This document shows, piece by piece, positions 45,426 through 53,715 of a DNA stretch of 64,000 nucleotides (position 1 is the stretch's first letter; each line of letters begins with the position of its first letter). The notes under the pieces are model-generated. The model was not told where the DNA came from, made no database searches, and saw nothing but the letters and a program-made list of their open reading frames with translations. Both the position numbers and the translations under genes were made by a program. This stretch comes from Methanobrevibacter_A acididurans. GTDB taxonomy: Archaea > Methanobacteriota > Methanobacteria > Methanobacteriales > Methanobacteriaceae. The DNA lies in contig NZ_CP166991.1 in NCBI RefSeq assembly GCF_046197875.1, forward strand, positions 1,364,001 to 1,428,000, in the 5' to 3' direction.

Positions 45426-46442
45426 TCAGCCAAACAAGGCACCTAACCCTGCCGCTGCTTCTTCTTCAGCTTCTTCTTCTGATTCTTCTTCATCTTCAGT
45501 TTCATCATCAGGAGTTTCTTCTACAACAGTTTCAACAACTGCTACAGGACGATTAGCTAATTTATCAACCAATTCATCACTAAGAGCTCCATCAACATCA
45601 GATACTTCACTAGCTAAAGCTAACATTTTAGCTTGAGCTAATCCTAATAAAATGTCAGTAGTTTCAGAAGTTAAAATTCCTGCTTCAACTGCAACATTAG
45701 TTGATTTAGTGAAAGCAGATCCTATAATTGCTGAAATAGTTTCTTTTGTAGGTATTGCTGCAAATACAGATAAATTGAAAGCTTGTTTATAAGCATTTTG
45801 AACATCTGCAAGAGTTTTTTCTTCATCAATAGCTAATACATCAGAAGGATAAACAGATTCTTCTTCATATACAGCTTGTAAATCAATTCCCACTTCCATA
45901 GGATTAATTCCTAATCGAGATAAAGTTGAAGCTGCTTGTTTAGAAACCGCTTCCCCTTCAGGGACCAATACACAATCTTTAGAAACTACGATTTTTCCCT
46001 TATCAATTTTAGCTTGAACTCCTACTTGTTGCAATTCCCCAAGGAATGGGCCTGGTTCAAAACCAGTGTCCCCAGCAGGAACAATAATATCTTCAGAAGC
46101 AATACTTCCCACTTTTGCAGGTGCAGAAGTTTTATTATCTTCCAATATTTTATATAACTTGAAAGGATTCATATCAGTTGCTACAATAGCAGGTTGACCT
46201 TCCATATATTCTGAAAGACCATTAATATTAACCTTTTCGTTGTTACAATCTTCAAAAGCTAAATTCATAAGATTTATTTTAGATAATCTAATAACAGCAT
46301 GGTTGCCTAAAGATTTTCTCATTTCTTGAAGTTGTTTTGCAGGAATATTTAATAAATTAACAATTCCAATAACTTCATGAGAACTTATCATATCTTTTAG
46401 TTCTTTAACTTCTTGTTTCTTCCATTCAGCAACATGAGCCAT
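45426..46442 (-). CDS. rplP0: 50S ribosomal stalk protein P0 (L10)
   Basis: A 338-residue protein: the rRNA-binding domain (about 1-110), the archaeal insertion domain, helices that bind P1 dimers (about 210-300), and the acidic tail ending GLGALFG. It anchors the stalk on the 23S rRNA. Its start is next to the L1 stop (1 bp apart), indicating the usual translational coupling. Confidence 0.95.
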   Translation of the reverse strand: MAHVAEWKKQEVKELKDMISSHEVIGIVNLLNIPAKQLQEMRKSLGNHAVIRLSKINLMNLAFEDCNNEKVNINGLSEYMEGQPAIVATDMNPFKLYKILEDNKTSAPAKVGSIASEDIIVPAGDTGFEPGPFLGELQQVGVQAKIDKGKIVVSKDCVLVPEGEAVSKQAASTLSRLGINPMEVGIDLQAVYEEESVYPSDVLAIDEEKTLADVQNAYKQAFNLSVFAAIPTKETISAIIGSAFTKSTNVAVEAGILTSETTDILLGLAQAKMLALASEVSDVDGALSDELVDKLANRPVAVVETVVEETPDDETEDEEESEEEAEEEAAAGLGALFG

Positions 46443-47081
46443 TTAAATCACCCGCACTACTGAACCCATAGTTGTTTTAATAAACATGGATTTTATTTGG
46501 TTTCTTCCTTTCTCTAAGTTGCGGTCTAGAACTGCAAGAACAGTTTCAATATTTTCAGCTATTGCTTGGTCATTCATATCTTGTGTTCCAACTAAAACTT
46601 GAATAGAAGGTTGAGCTTTAACTCCGACTTTAATAGTACTTTGTAATCTTTCAAGTAAAGGATCAAGTTTGACACTTGCCGGTACTGGTTTAGGCATTTT
46701 CTTACGAGGCCCAAGTATAGGACCTAAGAATCTACCAACCACAGGCATCATATCAGCTTGAGCTACAAAAGAATCAGTAATATTTGCCATTTTTTTAGCA
46801 GCTTTTCTGTCTTTACCTAACTCTTCTAAGTCTTCTTTGGATAAAACAAGATCTATACCAGCGTTTTTAGCTTGAACTGCCAATTCCCCATCACCGATGA
46901 CTCCGATATTAATATCTTTGCCTCGGCCATTAGGAAGAGCAACTTCCTCATCAAACCGATTTTCAGGTTTTTTGACATCCAAGTCTTTGATATTAATAAT
47001 AATATCAATAGACTGTGTGAAGTTTCTCGGCTTTGACTGTTCTTTAGCCTCCTTCACCGCTTCTAATATTTCTTGTGTCAT
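46443..47081 (-). CDS. rpl1: 50S ribosomal protein L1
   Basis: A 212-residue L1 protein with IDIIINIKDLDVKKPENRFDEEV near the N-terminus and LGPRKKMPKPVP near 125. It binds 23S rRNA and, as a repressor, its own mRNA. The autoregulatory site lies inside the first codons (47017-47057). A GGAGG ribosome binding site, next to a perfect 8-bp hairpin, precedes the ATG. It starts the L1-P0-P1 operon after a 275-bp gap from L11. Confidence 0.95.
   Translation of the reverse strand: MTQEILEAVKEAKEQSKPRNFTQSIDIIINIKDLDVKKPENRFDEEVALPNGRGKDINIGVIGDGELAVQAKNAGIDLVLSKEDLEELGKDRKAAKKMANITDSFVAQADMMPVVGRFLGPILGPRKKMPKPVPASVKLDPLLERLQSTIKVGVKAQPSIQVLVGTQDMNDQAIAENIETVLAVLDRNLEKGRNQIKSMFIKTTMGSVVRVI
47017..47057 (-). 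promoter_or_regulatory. L1 autoregulatory mRNA site inside the L1 coding region
   Basis: On the minus strand, GTGAAGGAGGCT (47057-47046) is followed about 12 nt later by AAGCCGAGAAACTTCAC (47033-47017). GTGAAG pairs with CTTCAC, and GGCT with AGCC, leaving the asymmetrical internal loop that L1 grips. This matches, almost base for base, the L1-binding element of the Methanococcus vannielii L1 mRNA, which also lies about 30 nt inside the gene. L1 binding here would block translation of the L1-P0-P1 operon. Confidence 0.85.
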
Positions 47082-47093
47082 ATCAAATCCTCC

Positions 47094-47113
47094 ATGAACT
47101 TTAATAAGTTCAT
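47094..47113 (-). promoter_or_regulatory. leader hairpin abutting the L1 ribosome binding site
   Basis: ATGAACTT-ATTA-AAGTTCAT is a perfect 8-bp stem with a 4-nt loop. Its 3' arm ends directly at the GGAGG ribosome binding site of the L1 gene (47093-47089). It could expose or mask the site, and may add a second layer to the internal L1-binding element. Confidence 0.55.
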
Positions 47114-47356
47114 TGGATATATTTTTTTAATTTGGTTTCATGAGTAATCGAGAATTAGAAAACCATAAGCTATGATAATAAGAATTATTCATACTATGAG
47201 TTTTTTGTAATATAAACGATTACATGAATATAATTTAAATAAATTCTATATCAATTACAATAATTCACTACAAAAGTTTATTATTGTAACATCATATACA
47301 AAATATATTTTTTTTAACTAAATTTTTTAATTAATATGAGTATGTATAATAGAAGA

Positions 47357-47839
47357 TTATTCTCCTAATATATCATCATACTCTCCAGCATCTACAGCTT
47401 TTTGAGCTTCTCTAGGATCTTTACCATCAACAGTAAGACCCATACTTACACAAGTACCCATAACTTCCTTAGCACCATGCTTATAATTATTAGCTAATAA
47501 TGAATCATATTTCATTCTAGCAATTTTTAAAGCTTGTTCAACTGATAAATCAGCTGCAACTTCAGTACCAGGTTCATGAGAACCTTTTTCAATATTGAGC
47601 TCATCCATTATAAGAGCAGTAGTAGGAGGAGTACCAATTGCAATTTCAAAATCTTTTGTATCACTATCAATAGTGACTATAACAGGAACTTTCATTCCTT
47701 TGAAATCTGCACTTTTTTCGTTGATTTCTTCAACTACTTGCATCATATTAATACCGAAAGGGCCAATAGCAGGACCTAATGGTGGTCCCGGAGTGGCACT
47801 TCCACCTTCAATAAGGATTTCAACGGTATCTTTAGCCAT
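47357..47839 (-). CDS. rpl11: 50S ribosomal protein L11
   Basis: A 160-residue L11 protein. The N-terminal GGSATPGPPLGPAIGPFGINMMQVV and the C-terminal rRNA-binding domain with GTCVSMGLTVDGKDP are present. It supports the GTPase-associated centre. Its ATG overlaps the nusG stop by 1 bp. A 275-bp intergenic region to L1 separates two ribosomal operons. Confidence 0.95.
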   Translation of the reverse strand: MAKDTVEILIEGGSATPGPPLGPAIGPFGINMMQVVEEINEKSADFKGMKVPVIVTIDSDTKDFEIAIGTPPTTALIMDELNIEKGSHEPGTEVAADLSVEQALKIARMKYDSLLANNYKHGAKEVMGTCVSMGLTVDGKDPREAQKAVDAGEYDDILGE

Positions 47840-48306
47840 TATTCAGCCTCCTTTTGAATAATTCTAATTTGATCAGCTTTGACAGTTACCGGAATCGGAA
47901 CTGCTGCTTCTATTAGCTCGAGAACTACCTCTTCACGAGATTCATCTATACGAACCACTTTAGCTCTTTCACCTTTAAAAGGACCAGAAACAAGTTCAAC
48001 AATACTTCCTTTTTGTATGGAAGATATAATCGGTTCTGGATTAAGGAATCTTTTTACTTCCTCAAAAGTGATACTGTGTTTTCCTTCAACAATTCCTCTC
48101 AAATGAGGAATTTTCATTACAGGATTACGCATATCAATTTTTGTGTATGATTCCACTATAATATAACCTTTTAATGATTCAGGAACAAGAATAGAAGTAA
48201 TACCAATACCAGAATCTTGAGTCTTACGAGCTAACATTCTAGCAACATTTCTTTCTTGACCTGCTGAGGTTTTTAGAGCAAATATGGAATTTTGAATATC
48301 TTCCAT
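47839..48306 (-). CDS. nusG: transcription elongation factor NusG (Spt5)
   Basis: A 155-residue protein with the NGN domain (about 8-85) and the KOW domain (GSIVELVSGPFKGERAKVVRI at about 100-120). It binds RNA polymerase and keeps it processive, together with Spt4, and couples transcription with translation. It starts with an AGGTGAAT ribosome binding site. It is cotranscribed with L11, as in most archaea. Confidence 0.93.
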   Translation of the reverse strand: MEDIQNSIFALKTSAGQERNVARMLARKTQDSGIGITSILVPESLKGYIIVESYTKIDMRNPVMKIPHLRGIVEGKHSITFEEVKRFLNPEPIISSIQKGSIVELVSGPFKGERAKVVRIDESREEVVLELIEAAVPIPVTVKADQIRIIQKEAE

Positions 48307-48333
48307 GTAAAATTCACCTATATATAATTAACA

Positions 48334-48351
48334 TTCTATTAATTAATAGAA
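48334..48351. promoter_or_regulatory. 18-bp perfect palindrome upstream of nusG
   Basis: TTCTATTAATTAATAGAA is a perfect palindrome 28 bp upstream of the nusG start. On RNA it would form a hairpin of up to nine base pairs without a loop, so it may act as DNA operator or as part of a leader structure. It is A/T-rich, so chance is possible. Confidence 0.35.
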
Positions 48352-48512
48352 CAATAGATTAAATTATTTCATTATATAATCCAATTCAATTCTATTATAT
48401 AATTAAAAAATAAAAGCTTAATATTGAATTAAACCACATTTAACTAATTTTCATTAATAAAGAAATATAATAAAATTAGATTTATATAATAATAATATAT
48501 TTTAATAAACAA

Positions 48513-48527
48513 GTATTTAAACCTTTC
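48513..48527 (-). promoter_or_regulatory. promoter of the nusG-L11 operon
   Basis: The minus strand reads GAAAGGTTTAAATAC: a BRE-like GAAAGG followed by the TATA box TTTAAATA. Starting about 25 bp downstream gives a leader of roughly 180 nt before nusG, which includes the 18-bp palindrome. The secE gene is separate and upstream. Confidence 0.55.
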
Positions 48528-48647
48528 AAATTTCAGATAAAAAAAAGAAGAAAAATTAATTTTTAAAATTTTTACTTAATAATCAAAGTAAATAGTTAAT
48601 TAAAAGAGTAAACATGAAAAAGAATAACTTAGTATTAAATCAAATTA

Positions 48648-48827
48648 CTATAAATTTAGTAATTGACCAATAATAACAACAACAAAACCAACAGCACCGA
48701 TAATTAAAATACCTATAGCTGCAACTTTAATAAAGTTACCATATTCTTCAGCATCAGGTTTTTTTGATACTCTAATAACTCTTTTACATTGTTTAATAAA
48801 ATCATCAGTACTTTCTTTAAAACTCAT
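48648..48827 (-). CDS. secE: preprotein translocase SecE (Sec61 gamma)
   Basis: A 59-residue protein. An amphipathic helix (DDFIKQCKRVIRVSKKPD) precedes one membrane helix (AAIGILIIGAVGFVVVIIGQ). It clamps SecY in the protein-conducting channel. I place the start at the ATG at 48827, preceded by AGGGATTTTCA; an ATG 15 bp further up lacks a site. It lies between ftsZ and nusG, the common order. Confidence 0.9.
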   Translation of the reverse strand: MSFKESTDDFIKQCKRVIRVSKKPDAEEYGNFIKVAAIGILIIGAVGFVVVIIGQLLNL

Positions 48828-49048
48828 TGAAAATCCCTGCATATTGATAATAAAAATAATTCTTAATAAAAATATTATTTATTAATAAAAAATTTAATTA
48901 AAATCACATTTTTTAAATTATAATAGTATTATTAACATGATTATTTATAAAGTTTTTCATTAAAAAAAATCTAAAAAATATTAAAAGATTAAATTAATTA
49001 CTTAATCTTAATAAAAAAATAACTAAAAATTCTATTTAAATGGTACAC

Positions 49049-50194
49049 TTAAAATATACCATCAATAAAATCATCTAAAGGATCAGCATCAGATTCAGAA
49101 ATACTTTCAGATTTAGTTTCATCTAATTCTGAAAAATCAGGCTTTTCATTAAATTGATAGTGACCTTTAACACCTGAAACAACTATAGTTGTTCTAATAG
49201 CATTTTGTAAAGTTTCATCGATTTGAGCACCCCAAATAATATTAGCTTCAGGATCTAATTTATCTGCAACAATTTGAACTATCTTTTCAGATTCATGTAA
49301 TGTTAAATCAGAACTACCAGAAATATTAATTAAAGCACCTTTAGCGTTAGAAATATCTAAATCTAATAAAGGACTGCTTAAAGCTTCATGTACAGATTCT
49401 AAAGCTCTATCACCAGAATCAGATTCTCCCATTCCAATCATTGCCATACCAGAACCTTGCATAATAGATCTGATATCTGCAAAGTCGAGACTGACTAGAC
49501 CAGTTTTAGTAATTAATTCTGTAATGCCTTTAACAGCACGACCTAATATTTCATCAGAAACCATGAAAGCTTTATTTAAAGGAAGATTAGGAGCAACTTC
49601 TAAAAGTTTATCATTTGGAATAACAATTACAGTATCTGAATTGTTTTGTAATTTTTCTAAACCTCTTTCAGCATTTTCTCTTCTTTTAATACCTTCAGCA
49701 GAAAATGGCATAGTAGCAACAGCAACAGTTAAAGCACCTGATTTTTTAGCTAATTTAGATATTATAGGTGCAGAACCTGTACCTGTTCCTCCCCCAAGAC
49801 CACAAGTAACGAATACCATATCAGAACCATTTAACTCTTCTCTAATATCATCTTCACTTTCTTCAGCGCATTCTTCACCAACTGTTGGTTCACCACCAGC
49901 ACCAAGACCACCACAAGTATTTCTACCTAAAAGTAATTTTTTATCAGCTTGACTGTAAAATAAATCTTGTGCATCAGTATTAACAGTAATTGTACTAGCC
50001 CCTTCAATACCCATTTCATTTAATCTTGAAATGGTATTATTACCTGCACCACCAGTACCTATAACAGAAATTCGAGCCCGGCTTTTATTAATTAATTCTA
50101 ATAATTCTTCATCTAAATCAGATGAGGAATTGTTAACATCATCTTTTTCCATTCTTTTTTCAGATTCTTTTATTGCATCATCTATAAATTTCAT
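49049..50194 (-). CDS. ftsZ: cell division protein FtsZ
   Basis: A 381-residue tubulin homologue. The GTP-binding signature GLGGGTGTGSAP is at about residues 131-142, and NTDAQDL and GGLGAGGEP are also present. The C-terminal 40 residues are acidic and variable. It forms the division ring. I place the start at the ATG at 50194 because the upstream GTGGGGTTAGTA reads as a ribosome binding region. The next gene upstream is separated by 400 bp. Confidence 0.95.
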   Translation of the reverse strand: MKFIDDAIKESEKRMEKDDVNNSSSDLDEELLELINKSRARISVIGTGGAGNNTISRLNEMGIEGASTITVNTDAQDLFYSQADKKLLLGRNTCGGLGAGGEPTVGEECAEESEDDIREELNGSDMVFVTCGLGGGTGTGSAPIISKLAKKSGALTVAVATMPFSAEGIKRRENAERGLEKLQNNSDTVIVIPNDKLLEVAPNLPLNKAFMVSDEILGRAVKGITELITKTGLVSLDFADIRSIMQGSGMAMIGMGESDSGDRALESVHEALSSPLLDLDISNAKGALINISGSSDLTLHESEKIVQIVADKLDPEANIIWGAQIDETLQNAIRTTIVVSGVKGHYQFNEKPDFSELDETKSESISESDADPLDDFIDGIF

Positions 50195-50206
50195 TACTAA
50201 CCCCAC

Positions 50207-50594
50207 ATTAAACTTTTTTTTTCTTAATAAGTCATGTCCATTCTAATAAAAATTAAGAAAAGTAAATAAAAACATTTAATAAAATCATATTATATCCCTA
50301 GATTAAGTTTAATACTCTTAATTTTTATTTACTCTGATTAAAAATTATCAATCCATCCATAATAACTAATTAATCAAAAAAACTATTTATAGTGTTTAAT
50401 TAACTTATTAAGTATTGAATAGATAAAATATTGCTTTTAACTATTCCAAATAATGGTTAAATTTTAGTTTTATTATTAGTTTAATTTAACTAATTTATGT
50501 ATTTTATTTAAATTTTTCAAGTATATAACTCTTATTAAAAAAATTAAAATTTTTATTTAAATAATAAAAAAAGTGTATTATGTTAATAAAAAAA
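50207..50594. other. AT-rich intergenic region upstream of ftsZ
   Basis: No gene is seen. A 14-bp inverted repeat, AATAAAAATTAAGA (50245-50258) and TCTTAATTTTTATT (50316-50329), lies in the ftsZ upstream region. Its composition makes it weak evidence of function. The rest is A/T-rich, with T-runs that may end the transcript of the next gene. Confidence 0.5.
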
Positions 50595-51158
50595 TTAATC
50601 TCTTGGCATAGCTATAATTTCATGAAATTTAATGTCAAAAACTTTAGTCATATTAACCGGAGTAATTACCGCAGCAGTGTCAACACCATGACCAGTACCA
50701 CCAATTGCTATAATCTCTTCACCAACAGGGACTAAACCTGCATCAGCAAGCATGATAGTAATTTCAGCACAAACTTTAATGCCTTGAGAAAATGTTCTAT
50801 AAGTTTGAGCAACAATTTCCACAGGGTTAAGTCCACCTAATTGTTTAGCAATACCCTTTCCAACACCACTTAAAGCATGAGATCCTACAAAAGTAACCAC
50901 ACCCATATTTTTTAGTTTAGATCTTGTATCTTCACTAATATCTAATTGGTTAGGTCCATGAAATCCGGCATGATGAGTAACATTAATAATTGTAACATCT
51001 TCTAAAGCATTAGCTAATTTAATAGCAGATTCTCCAGATGCAGAAGCAATAGCCACATATTTTATATTAGAACCTTTTAATCTGTCTTTAACTAATGAAA
51101 TAAGTTCATCAGTATTTTCTTCTCCAGAATTTTCAAAATAAGTAATAGATTTTTTCAT
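50595..51158 (-). CDS. pyruvate kinase alpha/beta (C-terminal) domain-like protein
   Basis: A 187-residue stand-alone protein resembling the C-terminal allosteric domain of pyruvate kinase. Recognisable parts are VAIASASGESAIKLANAL and IAIGGTGHGVDTAAVITP. There is no catalytic TIM barrel, so it is not a pyruvate kinase itself. Such proteins are widespread in methanogens but their ligand is unknown. I chose the ATG at 51158, after AAGGTTGTTAATT. It faces away from the CofE-like gene. Confidence 0.8.
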   Translation of the reverse strand: MKKSITYFENSGEENTDELISLVKDRLKGSNIKYVAIASASGESAIKLANALEDVTIINVTHHAGFHGPNQLDISEDTRSKLKNMGVVTFVGSHALSGVGKGIAKQLGGLNPVEIVAQTYRTFSQGIKVCAEITIMLADAGLVPVGEEIIAIGGTGHGVDTAAVITPVNMTKVFDIKFHEIIAMPRD

Positions 51159-51339
51159 AATTAACAACCTTAATTATTTATTAATAATTTTTTTACTTAA
51201 AGTTTTAAAATAAATAAAAACTAAAAGAGTAAAACAATATTAATATATTTTTTAAAACATAAGATATAAAAATTTAGATTAATACAATTTAACACAACTT
51301 TAATTTTAAACTAAATCTTATTTTTTATAGAGGAAAAAT

Positions 51340-52245
51340 ATGAGTAACAGTACTTCAAATAATAAAATAAATACAAATTTAACAAACATAGACCACGATA
51401 CAATATTCATAAAAAATTATGAAGTAATTCCTATAAAAACAACTTATATTGAACCTAATGAAAGTTTAAATAAACTAATTAATACAGTATTATCAAATTG
51501 TGAGAATGAAGATTATTTGATAATAGCTGAAACACCAATAAGCGTTTCTCAAGGAAGATTAGTTGATGAAAATAATTACCACCCATCACTAAAATCAAAA
51601 TTTTTAGCAAATGTTTGGAGTAAATATATTTGGGGATATTTTTTAGGACCATTATTAGGAATAAAAAAAAGAACTATTAAAAACTTAAGAAAATTACCTC
51701 AAGAAGCAGAAAAACATAAAGAATTAGTTTTAGATTTATATGGATGGAAACATGCATTAAAACCCGCTTCAGAAGCAGGAATTGATTTAAGTAATGCTCC
51801 TGGAACTTATGTATCTTTACTTCCAGAAAATCCTGAAAAAGTAGCAAAAGAAATTGCAAAAACAATAAAAGATGAAAGTGGTAAAGATTTAACTGTTTTA
51901 ATAATTGATACTGATGCTACATATAAAATACATAACACATATTTTACAGGCTTACCTATAGCTATCGATCCTATTAAAAAAAATCAGGGTGTATTTGGTT
52001 ATTTCTTCGGACAATTAGGATCAAATGAAGGCTCAACACCATTAGGTTGTTCAGAAAAAATAGAGATTAAAGAAGCTTTAAAATTAGCAAATATTGCAGA
52101 GGAATATCAAAAATCATTAGAAACTGCAATGGAAACAATTTACAGTGCCAAAAATGTTCTTAATTCAGAATATGATGAAGTAAGTGTAAATTCATTAGAA
52201 TCAATAATTCACACTCCCGGTGTGTTATTAAGAGAAAAAAATTAA
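51340..52245 (+). CDS. coenzyme F420-0:L-glutamate ligase-like protein (CofE family)
   Basis: A 301-residue protein. The core (residues 25-240) has CofE-type segments: LIIAETPISVSQGRLV, ASEAGIDLSNAPGTYVSLLPENP and LTVLIIDTDATYK. The loop of residues 84-110 is hydrophobic (ANVWSKYIWGYFLGPLLG), which is not typical of the enzyme proper. Compared with CofE (about 250 residues) it is longer, so it may be a paralog. CofE adds glutamates to the redox cofactor F420. Confidence 0.68.
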   Translation: MSNSTSNNKINTNLTNIDHDTIFIKNYEVIPIKTTYIEPNESLNKLINTVLSNCENEDYLIIAETPISVSQGRLVDENNYHPSLKSKFLANVWSKYIWGYFLGPLLGIKKRTIKNLRKLPQEAEKHKELVLDLYGWKHALKPASEAGIDLSNAPGTYVSLLPENPEKVAKEIAKTIKDESGKDLTVLIIDTDATYKIHNTYFTGLPIAIDPIKKNQGVFGYFFGQLGSNEGSTPLGCSEKIEIKEALKLANIAEEYQKSLETAMETIYSAKNVLNSEYDEVSVNSLESIIHTPGVLLREKN

Positions 52246-52326
52246 TATTATTAATTAATTTAACATAATTTTTAAAAATAAAATAAATGAAAAATTATAG
52301 TATTAATAAATTAAAGTAATAAAATG

Positions 52327-52342
52327 CGAAAATTTATATTAT
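52327..52342 (+). promoter_or_regulatory. promoter upstream of tfe
   Basis: CGAAAATTTATATTAT is a textbook BRE plus TATA box. A start about 25 bp downstream, near 52360, would give a leader of about 170 nt before TFE, which contains the nested stem at 52409-52482. Confidence 0.6.
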
Positions 52343-52408
52343 AGTAAAGATATAAGTAATATTAAAATTTTATAAAAACTTAATCCATACTTAACAATTT
52401 TAAAAAAA

Positions 52409-52482
52409 CACTCTAATTCTAAACAGTTCAAAAACTGTCAAAATTTTTATTAATGACTCCCTACACTTAGAATTGGAAAGTG
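52409..52482 (+). ncRNA. nested stem-loop RNA upstream of tfe (leader or small RNA candidate)
   Basis: The outer arms AATTCTAA (52415-52422) and TTAGAATT (52467-52474) are perfect complements. They extend through CT/GG and CACT (52409-52412) with AGTG (52479-52482), giving about 14 pairs with a 2-nt bulge. Directly inside the 5' arm is a hairpin ACAGTT-CAAA-AACTGT (52423-52438). The remaining 28 nt, 52439-52466, are single-stranded and less A/T-rich than the flanks. No known RNA family is evident to me. Confidence 0.4.
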
Positions 52483-52529
52483 CAATGTAAATATATTGAA
52501 CTAAACACGAAAAAAGAGGAAAGAATTAA

Positions 52530-53066
52530 ATGCCAAAAAAATCAATATTAAAAGACCCATTAACCAAATCATTAATTATAGATGTTATTGAAGATGAAGA
52601 AAACCTACCCATTGTTCAAGCTTTAATAAAAGGGGTAAAAACTGACGAAGAAATAGCCGAAAAAACTCAAATTCGATTAAATATTGTTAGAAAAGTCTTA
52701 TACAAACTTTATGATGCAAAATTAGCTAGTTATAAAAGAAGTAAAGATCCTGAAACCCAATGGTTCACTTATGCATGGAAATTTGACAGCGACGAAGTAA
52801 ATGCTCAAATAGAAAATAAAGCAAATTCATTAATAAATAATTTACAAAGACAATTACAAAACGAAGAAAATAGTATGTTTTTCGTTTGCCCAAATGGTCA
52901 TTCTAGATTTGACTTTGATAATGCTACTGAAAAAGGATTTATATGCCCAGACTGTGGTGAAGAAATAGTATACGAAGATAATGGACCAAAAATAGAAAAA
53001 ATTAAAGAAAAAATTGACATGTACAAAGATACATACAAAGTCGCTTTATCTAACTCTGGAAAATAA
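52530..53066 (+). CDS. tfe: transcription factor E, alpha subunit
   Basis: A 178-residue protein: an N-terminal winged helix (about 1-95, with KTDEEIAEKTQIRLNIVRKVLYKL) and a zinc ribbon (VCPNGHSRFDF and CPDCGEEI, about 112-145). It is the archaeal TFIIE-alpha homologue, which stabilises the open promoter complex. The length and the motif order are normal. A GAGGAAAG ribosome binding site precedes the ATG. Confidence 0.93.
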   Translation: MPKKSILKDPLTKSLIIDVIEDEENLPIVQALIKGVKTDEEIAEKTQIRLNIVRKVLYKLYDAKLASYKRSKDPETQWFTYAWKFDSDEVNAQIENKANSLINNLQRQLQNEENSMFFVCPNGHSRFDFDNATEKGFICPDCGEEIVYEDNGPKIEKIKEKIDMYKDTYKVALSNSGK

Positions 53067-53217
53067 ACTTTTATAAAATTAATCTATTTTATTACTTCTA
53101 ATTTTTTATTACTTTTTTTTATAAATTAATTTAAATATCAATTATTATTTTTAATAATAAAATTCTATTTTTTATATATAATATTAATCATAAATATAAT
53201 ATGAAAAAGGTTTTAAT

Positions 53218-53715
53218 ATGGAAATTGAACATCTCAAAAAAGTAGGATGTCCTGAATGGGTTATTAATCATTCAATAGCAGTTTATAAAAAAGCTTTAGA
53301 AATAAGTGAGTTTTATCCAGAAGCAGACAAAAAATTAATACGAGAAGGTGCTTTACTCCATGATATTGGCAGATCTAAAAGTAATAATATAGATCATGCA
53401 TATATTGGAGGTCAAATTGCTAAAGAATTAGGTTATTCTCAAGAAGTGATAAATATAATAGAACGGCATATTGGTACTGGAATTTCAAAAAAGGAATCTG
53501 AAAAGATGAATATACCAACTAAAGATTATATTCCTAAAACTTTAGAAGAAAAAATAGTAGCTCATGCAGACAATTTATTAAATGGATCAACTGAAGTAGA
53601 TGTAGAATTTACTGCAGATAAATGGAAAAAGAGATTAGGAAAAAACCATCCTAGCATAAATAAACTTTATAAAAATCATGAAGAATTAATTAAATCTAAG
53701 AGATTGAAACAATGA
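53218..53715 (+). CDS. HD domain protein (TIGR00295 family)
   Basis: A 165-residue HD-fold protein. The metal-binding His-Asp pair is in GALLHDIGRSK (about 45-55), with further histidines at H19, H60 and RHIGTG near 83. Family members in archaea are uncharacterised phosphohydrolases. Its stop overlaps the ATG of the ArcS-like gene by 4 bp (ATGA), suggesting a tRNA-related role by association. Confidence 0.82.
   Translation: MEIEHLKKVGCPEWVINHSIAVYKKALEISEFYPEADKKLIREGALLHDIGRSKSNNIDHAYIGGQIAKELGYSQEVINIIERHIGTGISKKESEKMNIPTKDYIPKTLEEKIVAHADNLLNGSTEVDVEFTADKWKKRLGKNHPSINKLYKNHEELIKSKRLKQ

Noticed and set aside
47576..48106. Plus-strand ORFs opposite L11 and NusG
   Set aside because: They are shadows of the highly conserved ribosomal and NusG genes on the minus strand.
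50245..50329. 14-bp inverted repeat upstream of ftsZ as regulatory site
   Set aside because: It is composed almost only of A and T and lies in a region rich in similar strings, so I list it only as part of the gap.
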